From: Strigamia acuminata
Lineage: Eukaryota > Arthropoda > Chilopoda > Geophilomorpha > Linotaeniidae
Direction: 5' to 3'
Assembly: GCA_949358305.1 (NCBI GenBank)
Contig: OX442319.1
Location: 2,480,001 to 2,544,000 of the forward strand
Length of the DNA stretch: 64,000 nucleotides
Under the pieces are notes generated by a model. It was not told the DNA's origin. It did no database searches and saw nothing but the letters and a program-made list of their open reading frames with translations. Shown here piece after piece: positions 13,081 to 26,753 of this stretch. Every line of letters starts with the position of its first letter. Position 1 is the stretch's first letter. The translations under genes and the position numbers were made by a program.

Positions 13081-15401
13081 GATTTTTTTCTCGAATTTCG
13101 TCACTTTTGTTTTATTTTTTTCCGTCTCGGTGGTTTCAAAAGGAGAAAATAGAGGAAAAATATCGATCGGACGGCTCGGAAACAGGAAGTTGGTTTTCTC
13201 CGATTCCACGTGACCATCAAGGTCACCGTCACCGAAAACAATTTTTTTTTTGAGTTAGTTGAACGCTTTTAAAAACGCGTTTCGCTCGGGAAAAAATTCG
13301 GACGTCGGAAATTTGTCACCGCGGTTGTTTCCGTGGTGGAAAATTAGCGTGACGCCGTCTTAAATCAACCAATCGGCATTTGGCACGCCAGGAGGTGGAG
13401 CCAGTGTCATTGTGGGTGGCAGACCATTTAGCGGAACGCTGCGCGTGAAACGCGACCCCCGAGGACCCCCGAGGAAACACGAGGGCTAAGGTCAAAAGAC
13501 CACAACAACTGATTGATCACGCAAATCATTCATTCATCAACGCTCCCATTCAAATTAAAAACAAACAAACAAACAAAATCGCAATAAAACAAAAGAAACG
13601 ATCAAATAAAACGCGTTTTCTTCCCACAGGATCTTCACCGACTCTCCCGTCGCACAAACAAAACGATCAATCACAATATCGATCGCAATTCGCATCGCTT
13701 TCCTTCCATCGCCATCTTAGGCGGGTCGGCTCGCCCGCAGTACTCGAATGATTTGTCGTTTGAACGAGGAGGCACTTGGCCCGTTCGCGACTCCCTGCAG
13801 CGTCCCTGAAGAAGGCACGCGCGTCGCGACGGGCCTCCACCGCGTGCCGTTTCCCTTCCCCCCGGTTTAACTAACGCTGTAACGTCAAAACCGACCACCA
13901 CCTGGCCGCCAAACGGACAATGGTCTTTGTCCTTTCACTTGTGCGCTGCTCCTCCCACGCCCCTTTTTCGATTGATGCGGCCGGCGTGTGTCCTCGTCAC
14001 TGGCGAACCCCCTGCTGAAAACCCGACCGAGGAGGAAGTGAAATCTCGTCTCAATTACGTCATCTGCCCTCGGATGTTACTCTTACCCTTTCGGAGCGAA
14101 AATAAAAAGGAAAAAAAGGAAAAAAAATGAAAAATTGTTCGGAGCCGTGGAAAATAAAAGCGCATTCGGCTTTGCGAGCTCACCCTTTGTGCTGTCAGTC
14201 AAATCCGAGTCAAATCAGTGGTTTATCTAACCCAACATCGATTTTGCCCGCGGGTAGGCCATTTTTCGTGAAAATAAAAAATATTTTTATTTTTATTTTT
14301 ATTTTTTTAAATTTTTCTTAATAAGATTCTCTGGTGACAGAAAAATACCAGTTGCATTTGCCTCTTAATACGCGCGGATATTTATTTCTTTTTTCCGAGT
14401 GGGGTTGCACTTTAATTGGCCAGAATTGAGTGTAGATGCTCTTTTTTTTAACAATCCCCTTCCCCTTTCCATTTAAATTGCAGAAGCGAGTTCGAAACGT
14501 AAAAAGAAAAAAAAGAAATATTTAAAAAGACGGAGATTACGAGCGGAGAGAAAACGTGTAGGGAATGTGAGGCGAGTTAATAATTTTAGTTAAAAGCACT
14601 GCGCAGAGAAATAGGAGAAACAGAGTGAATCATAAATCAGAAGGGACAGGATGGCGTCGCTCGTTCGTCCCTCGAGGCTCTCCCGGCTTGCAAGGGCTCC
14701 CGACACGGCCAACGATGGGTGGGGTGGCGAGGGGTGGCGAGGCAAAGCAGAAAAACAGAAGCGAGCAACTAACTGCACTTCAGGATCCAGGTGCGAAATC
14801 ATTATTTTTTTGGGGGATTTTTTTTCCTTTCAAAAAATCCTCAAAAATCGCGTTTGTCTTTTATTTTCAATGAATGAATTTCATTTCTCTGTACTCACAA
14901 TCGAGTCAGCGAACCCAGGTGTGTTTGTGCGAGTGCGAGGACGCAATTACGTCACGTCCGCTCTTTGTGCGCGGTTCGAACGAGACTGGCCGCGCTGGAC
15001 ACGGAGAGTCGGCCGGGGAAGAAAAGCGTTGGTCGGTGGTCGGTTGGTCGCGATGTGCGTATACGGTGGCCATGGGCGATGGGAGATTCGCAGACGGGAT
15101 GGCGAGCGAGCGCGGCCATTGTTATCGAGACGAGGGTGCCGGGAGGGGGCTCGTGATTGGGCCTGGCGGCCACCGGAGGGCGGAGCCACGCATAATAATC
15201 GGCCGAGCTCAGAAGGAACTATCAATCAAGAGGGGTGTTGGCGGTATAAAAACAAAAGTATGACCAGAATCGCGATGGAGCCTAAGAGGATTGCTTTTAA
15301 TACGAACGCACGCTCGAGTCGACGCGACTGACGGTCCAGCGTCATGTGTCGGGCGAGAGAGTCTCACGGGGCCACCACCGCGTGAAGCATCCCGGCTCAG
15401 C
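13081..15401. other. Spineless 5' region, no separate gene
   Basis: This stretch precedes the spineless start codon and contains GC-rich segments (13.4-14.0 kb, 14.65-15.4 kb) with several overlapping ORFs on both strands. None has a recognisable domain. They are most simply explained as 5' UTR, promoter or first-intron sequence. Confidence 0.4.
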
Positions 15402-18400
15402 ATGAATCAGCTGGGCACGGTGTACGCCACCAAACGCCGGCGCCGCAACAGCAAAAGGTAAGGCGAATAATTCGAGTCGAAACATCGCGTGTAGCTGTCG
15501 CAGGTGCGTGATGCCCCGCAGCTCAGAGCCTGCAAGAGGAAGGCGGGCGGGGAAAGAGAGAGAGAGAGAGAGAGGGGGGGAGGGAAGGAAGGAAAAAACG
15601 CACCAACGAAACACTCCAAACATCTTGTTCGCACGTGCGAACCGAACGGAGCCGAACGCAACCGAACGGCCAGTGGTCATGACGCGGTAAACGACGATTT
15701 TGCGTTTTAGACTGGCGTTTTTTGGCGTTTTTTGGCGTTTTTTGAAGGGTTTTGAGCAGTTTTGATTGCGTTTTGTTTGTTTTTAGTCTTAAGCCGCCTC
15801 CGAAGGATGGGGTGACGAAGAGCAACCCGAGTAAAAGGCACCGGGAACGGCTTAACGCCGAGTTGGATACGTTAGCCAGTTTGCTTCCATTCGAGCAGAG
15901 CATCTTGTCCAAGTTGGATAAATTGTCCATTTTGAGGCTGAGTGTGAGTTACCTTCGCACCAAGAGCTATTTCCACGGTAAGTCTCAATGTCATTTACTC
16001 ATTTCTTATTCTTTTGTTTAATAAATAAGTATAATAATAGCGTAATTAGAAAATTTCAAACACAAAAGACACATTACTTTGCCTAATTAGAACGGCTACG
16101 GTTGAAACTTTTCCCTTTTTCTCATTTCTGTTATTCCATTCGAAACGGTGGAAAGGAGGAATCGTCGTGCGTGTGCCCGTGAATAAAACTCTCTAATTAG
16201 CCACGAACGGCACTGGCTTTTGTCTTTAGCGCGCGATATCGCGTGTTGGCACGAAAACGGCACCAAAACGCGCCCAGTCTTACGCCCAACAACACAATCA
16301 CCTGTACTATGTGTACCGGCTCCTTTTTAATCTCGTTTCGGGGTCCTGTAGGTCCTGTAGGGGTGCCACTGCTTTCCCCCCGCAGATGGCGCCGCGTAAA
16401 TTCATCCCACACCCCGGGGCAGGTTTTGGTGACCAACACCTGCGTCTGAGAGGTGACGGCCTGACGGGAGTCAAAGGGTGAATATTGACGGAGCAATCGA
16501 TGATAATTGATGAGTGTGTGGCAGAACGTGGATGTGGATTGATGCCAAAACTCGTTTTCGTTTTCTTTTCGTTTCCAGAAATTTTTCTTTTTTTTTTCTT
16601 TTTTCTTTTTGGTAATTAATTCAATTCCATTGTTTTTCTCGTGTGATTTTTTTGTTTTTTGGTTCATCAAATTAAGCTCGGTCTGGTGAGGAATTAGGCA
16701 CAACAAGAAAGAGAAAAAAAAGAGATGGGATTTTTAATGGTCCCACCTGGCCACTCGAACCGATTTTTCGCGTCTGTCCGCGCATTTATTTATTCAAATC
16801 ACGTCCGAATCGGACATTTTGTTTGGAGCATCAGTCATTTTATTTTGCTACGATGATGTATGGACAGAACGACATTAATATGCTCTCCAAAGCGGGCGTG
16901 TTGAGAGGAGAGCGAGCTGATTATCCACCCTCGCTCGCTCGGTCTTTGCAGTTCACAGATCCCGGTCATCATCGATTTTGCCCATTATCTCCGCCATTAT
17001 TAACCAAAACGCATAAATACCTTTGTTCAGTTTTGCCCATTGGATTTTTTTTTTTTTTTTTTTTTATTATTATATTTTATTTCTTAAGTTACACCGTGTC
17101 AAAATAGATTGAAATTCGGCGAGCAATGAAAATGATCATTATTTTTTTTTCGAGTACGAGGAAATAAGTGGGCGTTTATTTTCCGTCTCATTTTGTTTAA
17201 TATGTAATCACTTTTTGTGTTTGCGATTTTGCGAGAAGACGAGAACGGAACCGTAGAAACAAAAAATAATAATTTCTCTTTTATTTAAAAAAAAAAAAAA
17301 ATTTAAACATTTAAAATAAAAAAAAAATTAAATCCGACACAATTAAAGCGCAAATCAAATCCACAATATATTATTAATTACAATTAATTTTTTTTCTATC
17401 TTGACTCCAAGTCGAGCACCGGAAGTGATATTAAGGGCGGAACTCTCATTTTTTTTCCTTCGCACGCGAAGGGAGAGGCTCCGCCACATTAAGAGTCGAT
17501 GATGATTCAATCAGGGATCGGTCGGGCAAAGAAAAATAAATTCGAAAATAAATCCAAAGGGTTATTCATTTGGCGCCATTTGACCCGCTCGAATCAATCG
17601 GATTAATTGTTGGCTTCCCACGCGCACTCGAGGGCAGATGAATAATTATCCGTGTGTCTGTGTACTGTATATGTGAATCACATGGACACGATGACAAGCT
17701 TATCTGAACATCGTCGGTTCGTTCGTTGCTCGACCACCTGCTGTCCTCTCTACCTGAAACCACTGACGCATTCACCCATCAATTCTTTGCCAATTTTACC
17801 AGCGACTCTTAATTACTTCCCTTTGTCGCTGGATGCCATTTTGTTTTGTTTGCGAATATTCATCACATAAACTCTAGCTTTTTACATGTATATTTTTTGG
17901 TGTATATATATTTTTTTATTGTTATTAGTGTATTGTAATATTGATTAACTATCAAGTGTGTTGAGATTTTTATAGCGAGAGGGCGATGACGACCACTCGT
18001 AGTTTTCGGTCAATAGGTCTGATTTGAAAATCGATGGGTTGGATAAAGCGAGCGTATTGTGCGCTTTTTGTTTGCGATCTTCAAGTTATCGCGTCAATTA
18101 GGAAAAATTAGTCATATTTGGATGGGAATTTGGCATGACGCCGACCAGTCGGAGTCGGGCGATGGGGCAACAGACTGGTCGATGATTTTTAATCCGTGAA
18201 GCGCACATCTTGCCTGTAATTACCTTCACCCTCATTCGCATTAAACGGGTGGCTCCACCTTGTTCCGACCCTCTCTCGATTCGATTATAACAAACTCGCT
18301 ATTTTCTACTTTCTGATAGGTGTCAAATGAAATGACTGCTGCTCTTTTCTTTTCTTTTACACGCGTTTTTGCAGAACTTGTGGCGCCAATTGGTCGCGCT

Positions 18401-21400
18401 TTTCATTTTTTTAAATAATCGTTCGAATGTTTGATCATTTTTTTGAAAAATATTCTCCGCGATTGATTATTTCGCTCGAAAAAGTGAATTATTTTGCTTA
18501 AATGGTTTATTTTCCCATCAGAGTGTAGTGTATTGCAGCGATGCATCTATTTCTTTGAACGTGTGTTAATTTGTGTTAATTTATTCTATTTTGCACACAA
18601 ATTGCACTTTGAGTCCCAATTTCCGTCCGTTTTTAAGCAAAAATTAATTATTTCGCTTAAAAAAGTTATTTTTTTTTATTAAATGCTCCATATTTTTTTT
18701 AACCGGTTCCCCCAAAAGTGTCTATGCCAAGGGCGAGGGTCCCCGGTAATTTGTAATTTGTAACGTATTAATTTTTAATTCGTTGCACCCATACAACTCG
18801 TGTTTATGATTATTATTATTTTCTTATTGATTTCATTAGTTGCGATGCATGGCGCCAAAGAAGGTAGTCGACTCGAGTTGCGAACTCGCGACTACACTTA
18901 CCCCGATACCGTTTTGGACGGGGATCTCATTCTACAGGTATTTATAACGTTCATTACTTAATAAAAAAAATGAAAATAATAAAAAAAGGCATTTATCGTG
19001 CACTTGAATCATTAGCAGGCCCTTAATGGTTTCTTGCTCATATTGGCGTGCGAAGGCGAAGTGTTTTTTGCCAGTCACACGATAGAAAGCTACTTAGGAT
19101 TTCACCAGTCGGACATCGTCCATCAAAGTGTTTACGAACTCGTTCATTCGGAAGATCGCGAAGATCTTCAGCGCCAACTCATGTGGAATGCATTCTTACC
19201 CACTGATTCTGCCAACATGAATCTGCAACAATGTTTACAACCTGGTAGGCAGCATTCCATCATTCCGTCATTGATTTCAATCGAGTTGAGTTGAGTTGAT
19301 TGACGTTTAATTCAATTTCTAGAAAATACACACTACTTAGAGCGAAGTTTCACTGTCAGGTTTCGATGTTTGCTCGATAACACATCGGGTTTTTTGGTGA
19401 GTTCTATTATTTGTGTGTATTTTGGTGGCTCGTTGCTAGGCAACAATCTTCATTGGGGTCGAAATTGAAACACGTCATAAATAAATCTTAATCCTGATTA
19501 ATTTCCATGTAGGATAAATTCTCTGTGGATTTTATTCGGGAAAATGACGAATGTTCATTTTTGCCGATTTGAGAAACAAAAAAATTTCAAAAAATAATTT
19601 ACAAATAGACCCCGGATATTTATGCAAAATAAAATTCGTTTTATGCGCATGAAATATGCACCAAAAATTCCATTTTATGCAAAATAAAAATAATAAAAAT
19701 ATGCAAAATAAAAAAAATTATTCGAGTGAAATCGGGTGTTAAATAACAACTTAATGCCATTTCAAAGTGTTCTTGATGTAAATGAATTATAATTAGTAAT
19801 TACAGTTCTTAAAACCTTTTCCAGACACTAATTTAGTGACTTCCCCTGGTGTCTGTTTTTGTCGAAGTCCTCGGGTTTTTTTTTCCCGAAAAATGGCAAT
19901 TTATGCATTTATTTCTGATTTTCGGAAAATATGCATTTATAGCCAACTTCGGCTTTTTATTGAATAAAAATTAATTCCTCCGCATTTATGCATTTATCCG
20001 GGTCTTATTTATAAAGTATTATAATTATTTTAACACAAATCCGTTTGGTTCTTTTCCATATACGCAATTTGATTTCCGGCATATTTTTTTAACGTACAAG
20101 GGGAACCTGTCAGTGGCAATAATCCATTGGGAGATAGAAATAAATTATTCAACGCAGAAGCTTCACCCAATGCTCTTTACAATATTGAATCCTAGTGCTT
20201 GTTACAAATGAAAGAAAGAGAGAACAAATACACATTTCTTTCTGCTTTTATTACTGCGAGCGAGTAATTATTTTCAATTATTCAAAATAAACAAAAACGC
20301 GTCATCTGACGACGAGTCGTTAAAACACAAATTCAATTTTTCACTTAATTTGAAACATTTTCCTAAAATTTATGCATCTGCACGCAGGTGTGCTCGGTTG
20401 TAAATTGCAAAGGAAACGCTGCAAAAATTCTGTTTATGTTGATTGGAGAGACAGTCGTAAACAGGACGAACCACTTTTTTTTGCTTATACCACCACAATT
20501 AATAAAATTAGTTTCTACCTTCAATAGCAATTTTCCTAACTTTTATTTTTTTTTATAAATATATATTTTTTTTTGTTGCTCAACGAGTCGTAAACTTTAT
20601 ACACAATTTCTATTTTTTCTTATTTTTTTCTTTTTTCGTCATCAGAGGTTAGATATTCGAGGCCGGATTAAAGTTTTGCACGGACAGAACAGGAAAATGG
20701 AGGAACCTCCTTTAGCCCTCTTCGCCGTTTGCACTCCTTTCGGGCCGCCATCTTTACTCGAAATGCCTCAGAAAGACATAATGTTTAAAAGCAAGCATAA
20801 ATTAGACCTCTCGTTGGTTTCCATGGACCAAAGGTAAGAAACAAAAATCAATAATTTTATTTTAAATTAATTTTTTTAATTAATTTTTAATTTTCAGGGG
20901 TAAAATTCTATTGGGATATACCGACGCCGAACTATCGAGCAAAGGTGGTTACGATCTAGTCCATTTTGACGATTTAGCGTACGTGGCGAGCGCTCACCAA
21001 GAACGTAAGAAATATTTACGATAGTTTAGCATTGCAGGGAAGCATTGCTCGGGCTGTATCACGGTCGAAACTCTTTATAACGAATTATCGATATAACGAA
21101 TTGTTAAAAATGATTTGGTTGGCCAGCGAATGAGTTTAATTTGTCCAGTTCTATAATTTTCAACAATTTTAAAAAATTGGGATAAACTCAACATGAAACT
21201 TGCATGTTTATGAATAAATAATATTATTTATGATGAAATTTAATTTTTTTTAGCTAATTCGTTATAACGAATCGATTTTTCGGGTCCCTTGCGATTCGTT
21301 ATAAAGAGTTTCGACTGTAAATGGAAATATATTCCGTAATTAGCAATGCTTTCCTCGATAGTTTGCATTTGCGTGTGAATAAATAGCCGTAGCGTTGAAA

Positions 21401-23864
21401 AAGTTTGGAATAATGAAAACCGTGTTCAAAAAGTTTGGAATATTCATCGTTAGGGAAAAAAAATCACACTTTAAGGGGAGTTGACATAAAATGATCTGCC
21501 CCGGGCAATTATAAGGAATCTTTTATTACCTCGTTTCCAAGCGGGAGAAAGGTAAAAAAAAAAAAAATTGAGTTATTTGCAGGTGCATTGAGAATGGGAG
21601 GAAAAATGGGCCGGGCGTACACAGATTAAAAAAGAAGAAAAAAATGTATCGGTGCATTCAAAGTTTCTGTTTATATGGTTTTTTGGGATTTATTTAATTG
21701 TAAGCGGTTAAAAGCAGAAGACTGAACATGCATGTCTATGAGTTTAGGAGATTAAATCGATTTTGTGGTCGTTTATAGTTTAGTTTTTGGGTTGTTCTTG
21801 AGGAATTGCAATAAACGAATTACGAGCCACTTGTTTCAACACAATTCTGCTTTTAACCCTCGCAGCCCCAACCTAAAAAAATCCCTTACTCACCCAACCC
21901 GGGTCATTTTTGACCCCAAGCCGAAAAAAATTTTCCAAAAATGAGTGAAAATGATTTTATTCTTTGAGTATTTCATGTTTCTGAAGAAATTTAAGCAATT
22001 TGGTATTTGTCAAAAGAGAGCGACAAAAATAATTGACATTGCATTCAAAAGTAGGAATTTTGTGAAAAATTTTTTTTTGCGATTTTTAAATCTATTATTT
22101 TTTTTATTGTTTGTTATGATGTTAAATGAAAATACATGAAATTTCAGAATAAAAATCCCAATAGTTTTTGAGTAGGTTGGGGTGGGGAGGGTTAATCACG
22201 TTTTGTAGTAGTAGAAGCATTAGAACAGTAAAGCACTCTAGTTTAGTATATGGTTTAGTGTCTATTCTGTTTGCAGAAAGACAAAAAACTGTTCTTCCAG
22301 CATCTCGGTCGTTTTCAAGTCTCCGTTTTCCGAGACGAGATCCGAAGGTCCCGAGACGAGATCTCTTACGAGTCCGAGACAAAAAATGAGATTTATTCTC
22401 AACAACAACTAAAAAAAGCAATAAAAAAAAATATACAATAAAATACAATAAAAAATACAATAAAAAACAATAAAATAAAAAAAAAAACAATAAAAAACGT
22501 ACAAATCACGTAAATTTTTTATTGTACGTTTTTTATTGTATCTCGTAATAACGAAATCTCTTTTTGCCGAGACCGAGATGTGGAAGTATAAGAAAAAGCG
22601 GCAAAAGTTTGAATGTTTTCTTCTAATTTGTGCAGTTTTGAAGACGGGGGCTTCTGGTATGATCGCTTATCGGGTGATCACCAAAGATTACCAATGGCAG
22701 TGGCTGCAGACGAGCTCCAGACTCGTCTACAAGAACAGCAAACCCGATTTCATCATCTGCACGCACAGGCCGCTTATGTGAGTGTTTAAAATAATGTGTT
22801 TAAAATAAAAGTTGTTGAACGCAATTTGTGCCAGCAGGGAAGAAGAAGGGCGCGATCTTCTGGGCAAACGCACGATGGACTTCAAAGTGAGCTACTTGGA
22901 CAGTGCGTTGGGAACGAGCTCGTACGTGGACAGCAACGACTACATCCTCCGCTCGCAACGCAACAAACGTTACAAGACTCAGTTGCGCGACTTCCTGTCG
23001 ACGTGTCGCAAACGCAAAATGAGCACCGACTACATGGACGACGCGACGGCCGCGTACAACAACACCGTCTACTACACGGCCGAGAACGCGCTCGGACCGT
23101 ACGTGCAACAAAACCTGTACCCGGCGATGGACAACTCGCGTTTCCTCGCGACCGACAACTTTTTCCAGTACCGCCACCACCTGGGCAGCTACTACGCGGC
23201 CGCCGAGTACGCGGCGCACCCGTCGCCGTACGGCGGCACCAACGGATTCCTGTCGCCGTCGGCCTACTCGGACGGCGTGTCGCTTGCCAAAGAGGAGAAA
23301 TTGTATCCGTGCCAACTGGACTCGGTCAAGTACAACGGCGAGTGCGGGCCGAGCGCGGGCCGGCTGCTCGCGCCCGGACACGGACAGGGCGTGAAGGCGT
23401 CGCCGTGCTGCGACTACGGCGACCCGGCGTTGCGCGGGTGCATCGTGGGATTGCAGCCGGCCCTGCTGCCGCCCACGAGTGCCGCGCTCGAGAGGGATTT
23501 GAGCAAACTGAGTGAGAAAATGCTGCTCAAGGGCAGCACGTGCAAGAACGGCGAGTGCGCGCCCAACGAGTCGAGGAAAACGGTGCTCATGTGGGGCAGC
23601 GCACCCAACCGCATTGCGGGGGGCATTGCGGCCAACGGCGGCGCCGGCTTGGGACTTTTCGCCTGCAAGGCCGACCACGACGAGATCAAAGTGGTGAGCG
23701 AAGCCAATTCGTCGTGCAAATGGACGACGCCAAAATGCACTTCTCCCCTAACGTCTACTAGTCCGCACGCTGCTTTGGTCGCTAAAGTGCTTGCTCCGCC
23801 CTCCGCCTCCGCCTACGCCACTCCTCCCACTTACACCACCGATCTCGGTACCGAGGTATGGTAA
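15402..23864 (+). CDS. ss: Spineless / aryl hydrocarbon receptor, bHLH-PAS transcription factor
   Basis: Nine coding exons fit perfectly in phase: 15402-15457, 15787-15977, 18840-18937, 19019-19244, 19323-19396, 20646-20833, 20898-21004, 22636-22777, 22838-23864. They total 702 aa. Exon 1 gives [18 protein letters not shown], and exon 2 the basic helix-loop-helix ([16 protein letters not shown] through [12 protein letters not shown]). PAS-A lies mainly in exon 4 ([20 protein letters not shown]). PAS-B runs over exons 6-8 ([58 protein letters not shown]). The last large exon begins [20 protein letters not shown] and becomes a Tyr/Pro/Ser-rich tail. Family knowledge: ligand-independent AhR of arthropods, pairs with Tango/ARNT in the nucleus, and specifies antenna, distal leg and photoreceptor subtypes. 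Exon 9 is much richer in GC than its surroundings. A GTATGG donor overlaps the stop region, so a longer 3' isoform is possible. Confidence 0.95.
19607..20008. mobile_element. MITE-like element in spineless intron 5
   Basis: Imperfect terminal inverted repeats: left AGACCCCGGATATTTATGCA, right the reverse complement of AGACCCGGATAAATGCATAA. The interior repeats ATGCAAAATAAAA and ATGCATTTAT words. No ORF. The superfamily is not assigned because the target duplication is unclear. Confidence 0.5.
21060..21317. mobile_element. Tc1/mariner-type (pogo-like) MITE in spineless intron 7
   Basis: Terminal inverted repeats read GGTCGAAACTCTTTATAACG at the left and CAGTCGAAACTCTTTATAAC (reverse complement) at the right. 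The right end is followed by TA. Subterminal ATAACGAATT blocks recur. There is no coding capacity. The CAGT ends and TA flank fit the Tc1/mariner/pogo group. The left terminus is slightly eroded. Confidence 0.65.
21857..22191. mobile_element. piggyBac-type MITE in spineless intron 7
   Basis: Flanked on both sides by TTAA (21853-21856 and 22192-22195), the diagnostic piggyBac target. Inverted termini are CCCTCGCAGCCCCAACCTA at the left and, reverse-complemented, CCCTCCCCACCCCAACCTA at the right. A subterminal GGGTCATTTTTGACCC palindrome sits near the left end. No transposase. Confidence 0.75.
22486..22541. repeat. AT-rich hairpin
   Basis: ACAATAAAAAACGTACAA is followed after a short loop by its complement TTGTACGTTTTTTATTGT. 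This lies at the end of spineless intron 7, next to a run of ACAATAAAA repeats. Confidence 0.6.
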
Positions 23865-24055
23865 ACCCACCTAATACAATCACTACCAAAGTTTAATCCT
23901 ATACAAAATTTTTTTTATTTTTTATTTTTTTTTATTTATTTATTTTTTAATTTTTAATTGTCGCTGCACAGTTTGGCCTAACTTAGCAGTTTCAGGGGTG
24001 GCGAGTTTCGTTTGCATGTTTTTTACACTTTCTACGCACCGAGCTTAATTTTTAA

Positions 24056-24090
<35 letters not shown>

Positions 24091-26753
24091 TCAGGGAGGA
24101 AGACGTTATACAACTTACAACATATCCTCTTGAACAGTTTACTTATGATTTTGTGACCTCGTTTTGTTTTGATGGCGCAATAGTTGTTTTTTATCCGGGT
24201 TTTATTAATTTTTCCTTTTAATGCAATTAAAATTCCAATAGAAAAAAATGTCAGTAAACATACGGGTCAATACGAACGTCTTGTCTCTTGTTTTCCATTT
24301 GGTTGTCATGGCAATGAGCGTGGACTAACAACTCGCTGAGGCAGACGAATGTTTGCTCTGAACAAACACAACGATTATAATTGGCCAAAAGATTTTTCTA
24401 GTACAAATAATGAATATTAAAAAAAGAAAAAAAATAATAATAATCATTTACATGCAACGACGACCAATTTATTTATTTATTTATTTTATTTTTGTAATTA
24501 AATTTTTTTCATATTTCCAATGAGAAAAAGAAGTGACCACAACGACATTTCTGGCGTTATAAGCACAGCCAGTAAATAAATAAAATACAAACTAAAATAA
24601 TATCCTTTTTTGGTTCACATTGTGCATGTAATTATACAAATTTGATGCTTGGTGGAGTCACTATGAATCTGTTAATTTTTGATCTACTTAAACAAAACAT
24701 ACGAAATGTATAACACTCGTGTTTCTACTCAATAACAGTAAAAATAAATAAATAAAAAAAAATAAAAATAAAAAAAAAATTGTGTAAAATGTAAATTAAT
24801 GTATCTGTGTACAGTTCTATTGACTCCATAAAAATAGCGTGTGAATGTTTTTTGAATTTAAATTTTTTTTTTTATTTAGTTTGCTGGAATTTTCTTGAAT
24901 TTTCTTGAATTTTCTTAAATTTTCTTAAAATTATCGTCAAGAAATTTTATCATTTATTTCAATTGTTCTGCAAATGCAAAAAAGACTCGTGTACGTATTA
25001 GTAAATGTGTTTAATTTATTATAAACTTTTATTTGATTTGTCGCTCACTTTATTTTCATACACATGCCACACCGTATCTATGATTTGATTTGTCAGCTAT
25101 TCATCACGATTTGCATCATTTTTGGCTTTTTGAGCTTTTTGAGAATAAATGGGGGGAAGGGGACAATGCAAGTAGACTTCCTTACACAGTTTTTGTGCAT
25201 TTCTAGCTCTCTTCCGCATCCCGTCCACATGACAAACAAGAACGGAATCCATTGCTGTCCATATCTGAAGTGACCAACACTTTACTTAATCACGATCAAA
25301 CAAATCTTTAGCTCAAACTTTACCAACAATTTTTAAAACAAATAAAAATCATTAAAAATAAATCTGATTAGTGTTGTATCAAGAAATTAGAGAATTCTGC
25401 AAGCAATACAGTACTGTAGGTATCGTTTTCCATTTACTCATGAAATAGTGATTTGCAACGAAGAAGAGAAAAATTGTCGTCTAAAATATTTTCCCGTCCC
25501 TGATTGCATAATCGAGATCACATGATTCATCCCTTATTAATCAAATACGTGTATTCATCAATTTGTGTGTTTCTTTCATTTCATTTCATTTCATTTCGTG
25601 ATATATGATTTATATTATAGAGAACACACTTTCCGTAATATATCTCATTTCCAAGAATAAATTTTATCCTGGTAAGAAAATTGCATTTCAAATACTACAT
25701 TCTACCTGCAGCGCCATCTAGTTACGTAAAACGGAAATTTAAACAAAACAAACTTAGTTTCCTTTTTTGAAGTCATTCGATTGACCAAAAATGCTGGAAA
25801 CCGTCAGAGAAATATATGTGTGTAAGGAAAATGACAAAGTTTGCGGAAGAAATCATTTGTTTATGACCATGGAAATCATGCGAAGGCGAAGCATTCTCTC
25901 AAAAGCGCTTTTCTATGATTGAAATTTGTTTCCGACAGACTGAAACTTAGTTTTGCTATTCAGCTATTCGGCAATCATAGAATTGCTAATGAACACTTAG
26001 GGTTATAATTTTGCACCAACCTGTTTATTTGCATTCTAGTTGTCACCGCGCACCCTGGCGCTAAACTTCTTATCCGTCAATGCTGTGGTTCGCGAAGTTT
26101 ATCAATCTTTATCAATCAGTATCAAAATCTGGGGATTAAATCGAATTTTATGGTCTGTTAGATACTGTGAAAAGTATTCAGATTGCAATCATCGTTTTCA
26201 ATTTGAATACATACCGGTAGGCCTATCTAAAAAACAACAACTTATCATTGCTTGTGGTGTTTGTGAAGTTCACCACTAGATGGCGTTAGTGCATGAATCA
26301 TGTCCTCTTAGGAGTCTTATATTTCTGTCTGGGTGGAATTTTTATCTTTTTCTGTACCAGGCGAGAAAGACAGCAATGGCTGGAAAGGGAACTGGATGGG
26401 AACGGAAATGTATACAATGAGCGATCGCAGCACCATCTCATGGGGACCAGCTGCAACCAAAATAACAATAAAAACGAAAATAACATCAAGTTGCGATGAC
26501 GTGAAAAATGATCATTGGTGCCAGTTTTCCCAAAGAGGGCAGTGCTTAAATATGAGAATAATAACTTATATCATCGTTTAATAATTAAATCTTTTGTTGT
26601 AATTAGAAATTATTGTGATTTATTTGGAAACAGAACAGAACAGGCCTTTTCCACACTAATAAAAATAAAACCAGCCAACACAAGTAAGCACCACAAGCAT
26701 TATTCCATTTAAACTTATTTGTTCTTCCAATAAGTATTATTTGTCAGCTTGTT
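23865..26753. other. Spineless 3' region and intergenic DNA
   Basis: Several AATAAA words follow the spineless stop, as expected for a 3' UTR. A TAA/AAT trinucleotide microsatellite lies at about 24056-24089. Between 25.0 and 26.7 kb short ORFs exist but show no motif. GCGCCATCTAG near 25712 and CTAGATGGCG near 26277 are inverted and could bound an old transposon. Confidence 0.5.

Noticed and set aside
14651..15331. 226-codon ORF upstream of spineless
   Set aside because: No motif, overlaps other ORFs on both strands, Arg/Gly-rich as expected from GC-rich 5' sequence.
22800..23678. 292-codon minus-strand ORF and 239-codon plus-strand ORF
   Set aside because: Shadows of the GC-rich last spineless exon; no domain, Arg/Val/Ala-biased.
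26292..26581. Overlapping ORFs of 68-82 codons
   Set aside because: No motif; open on both strands and several frames.
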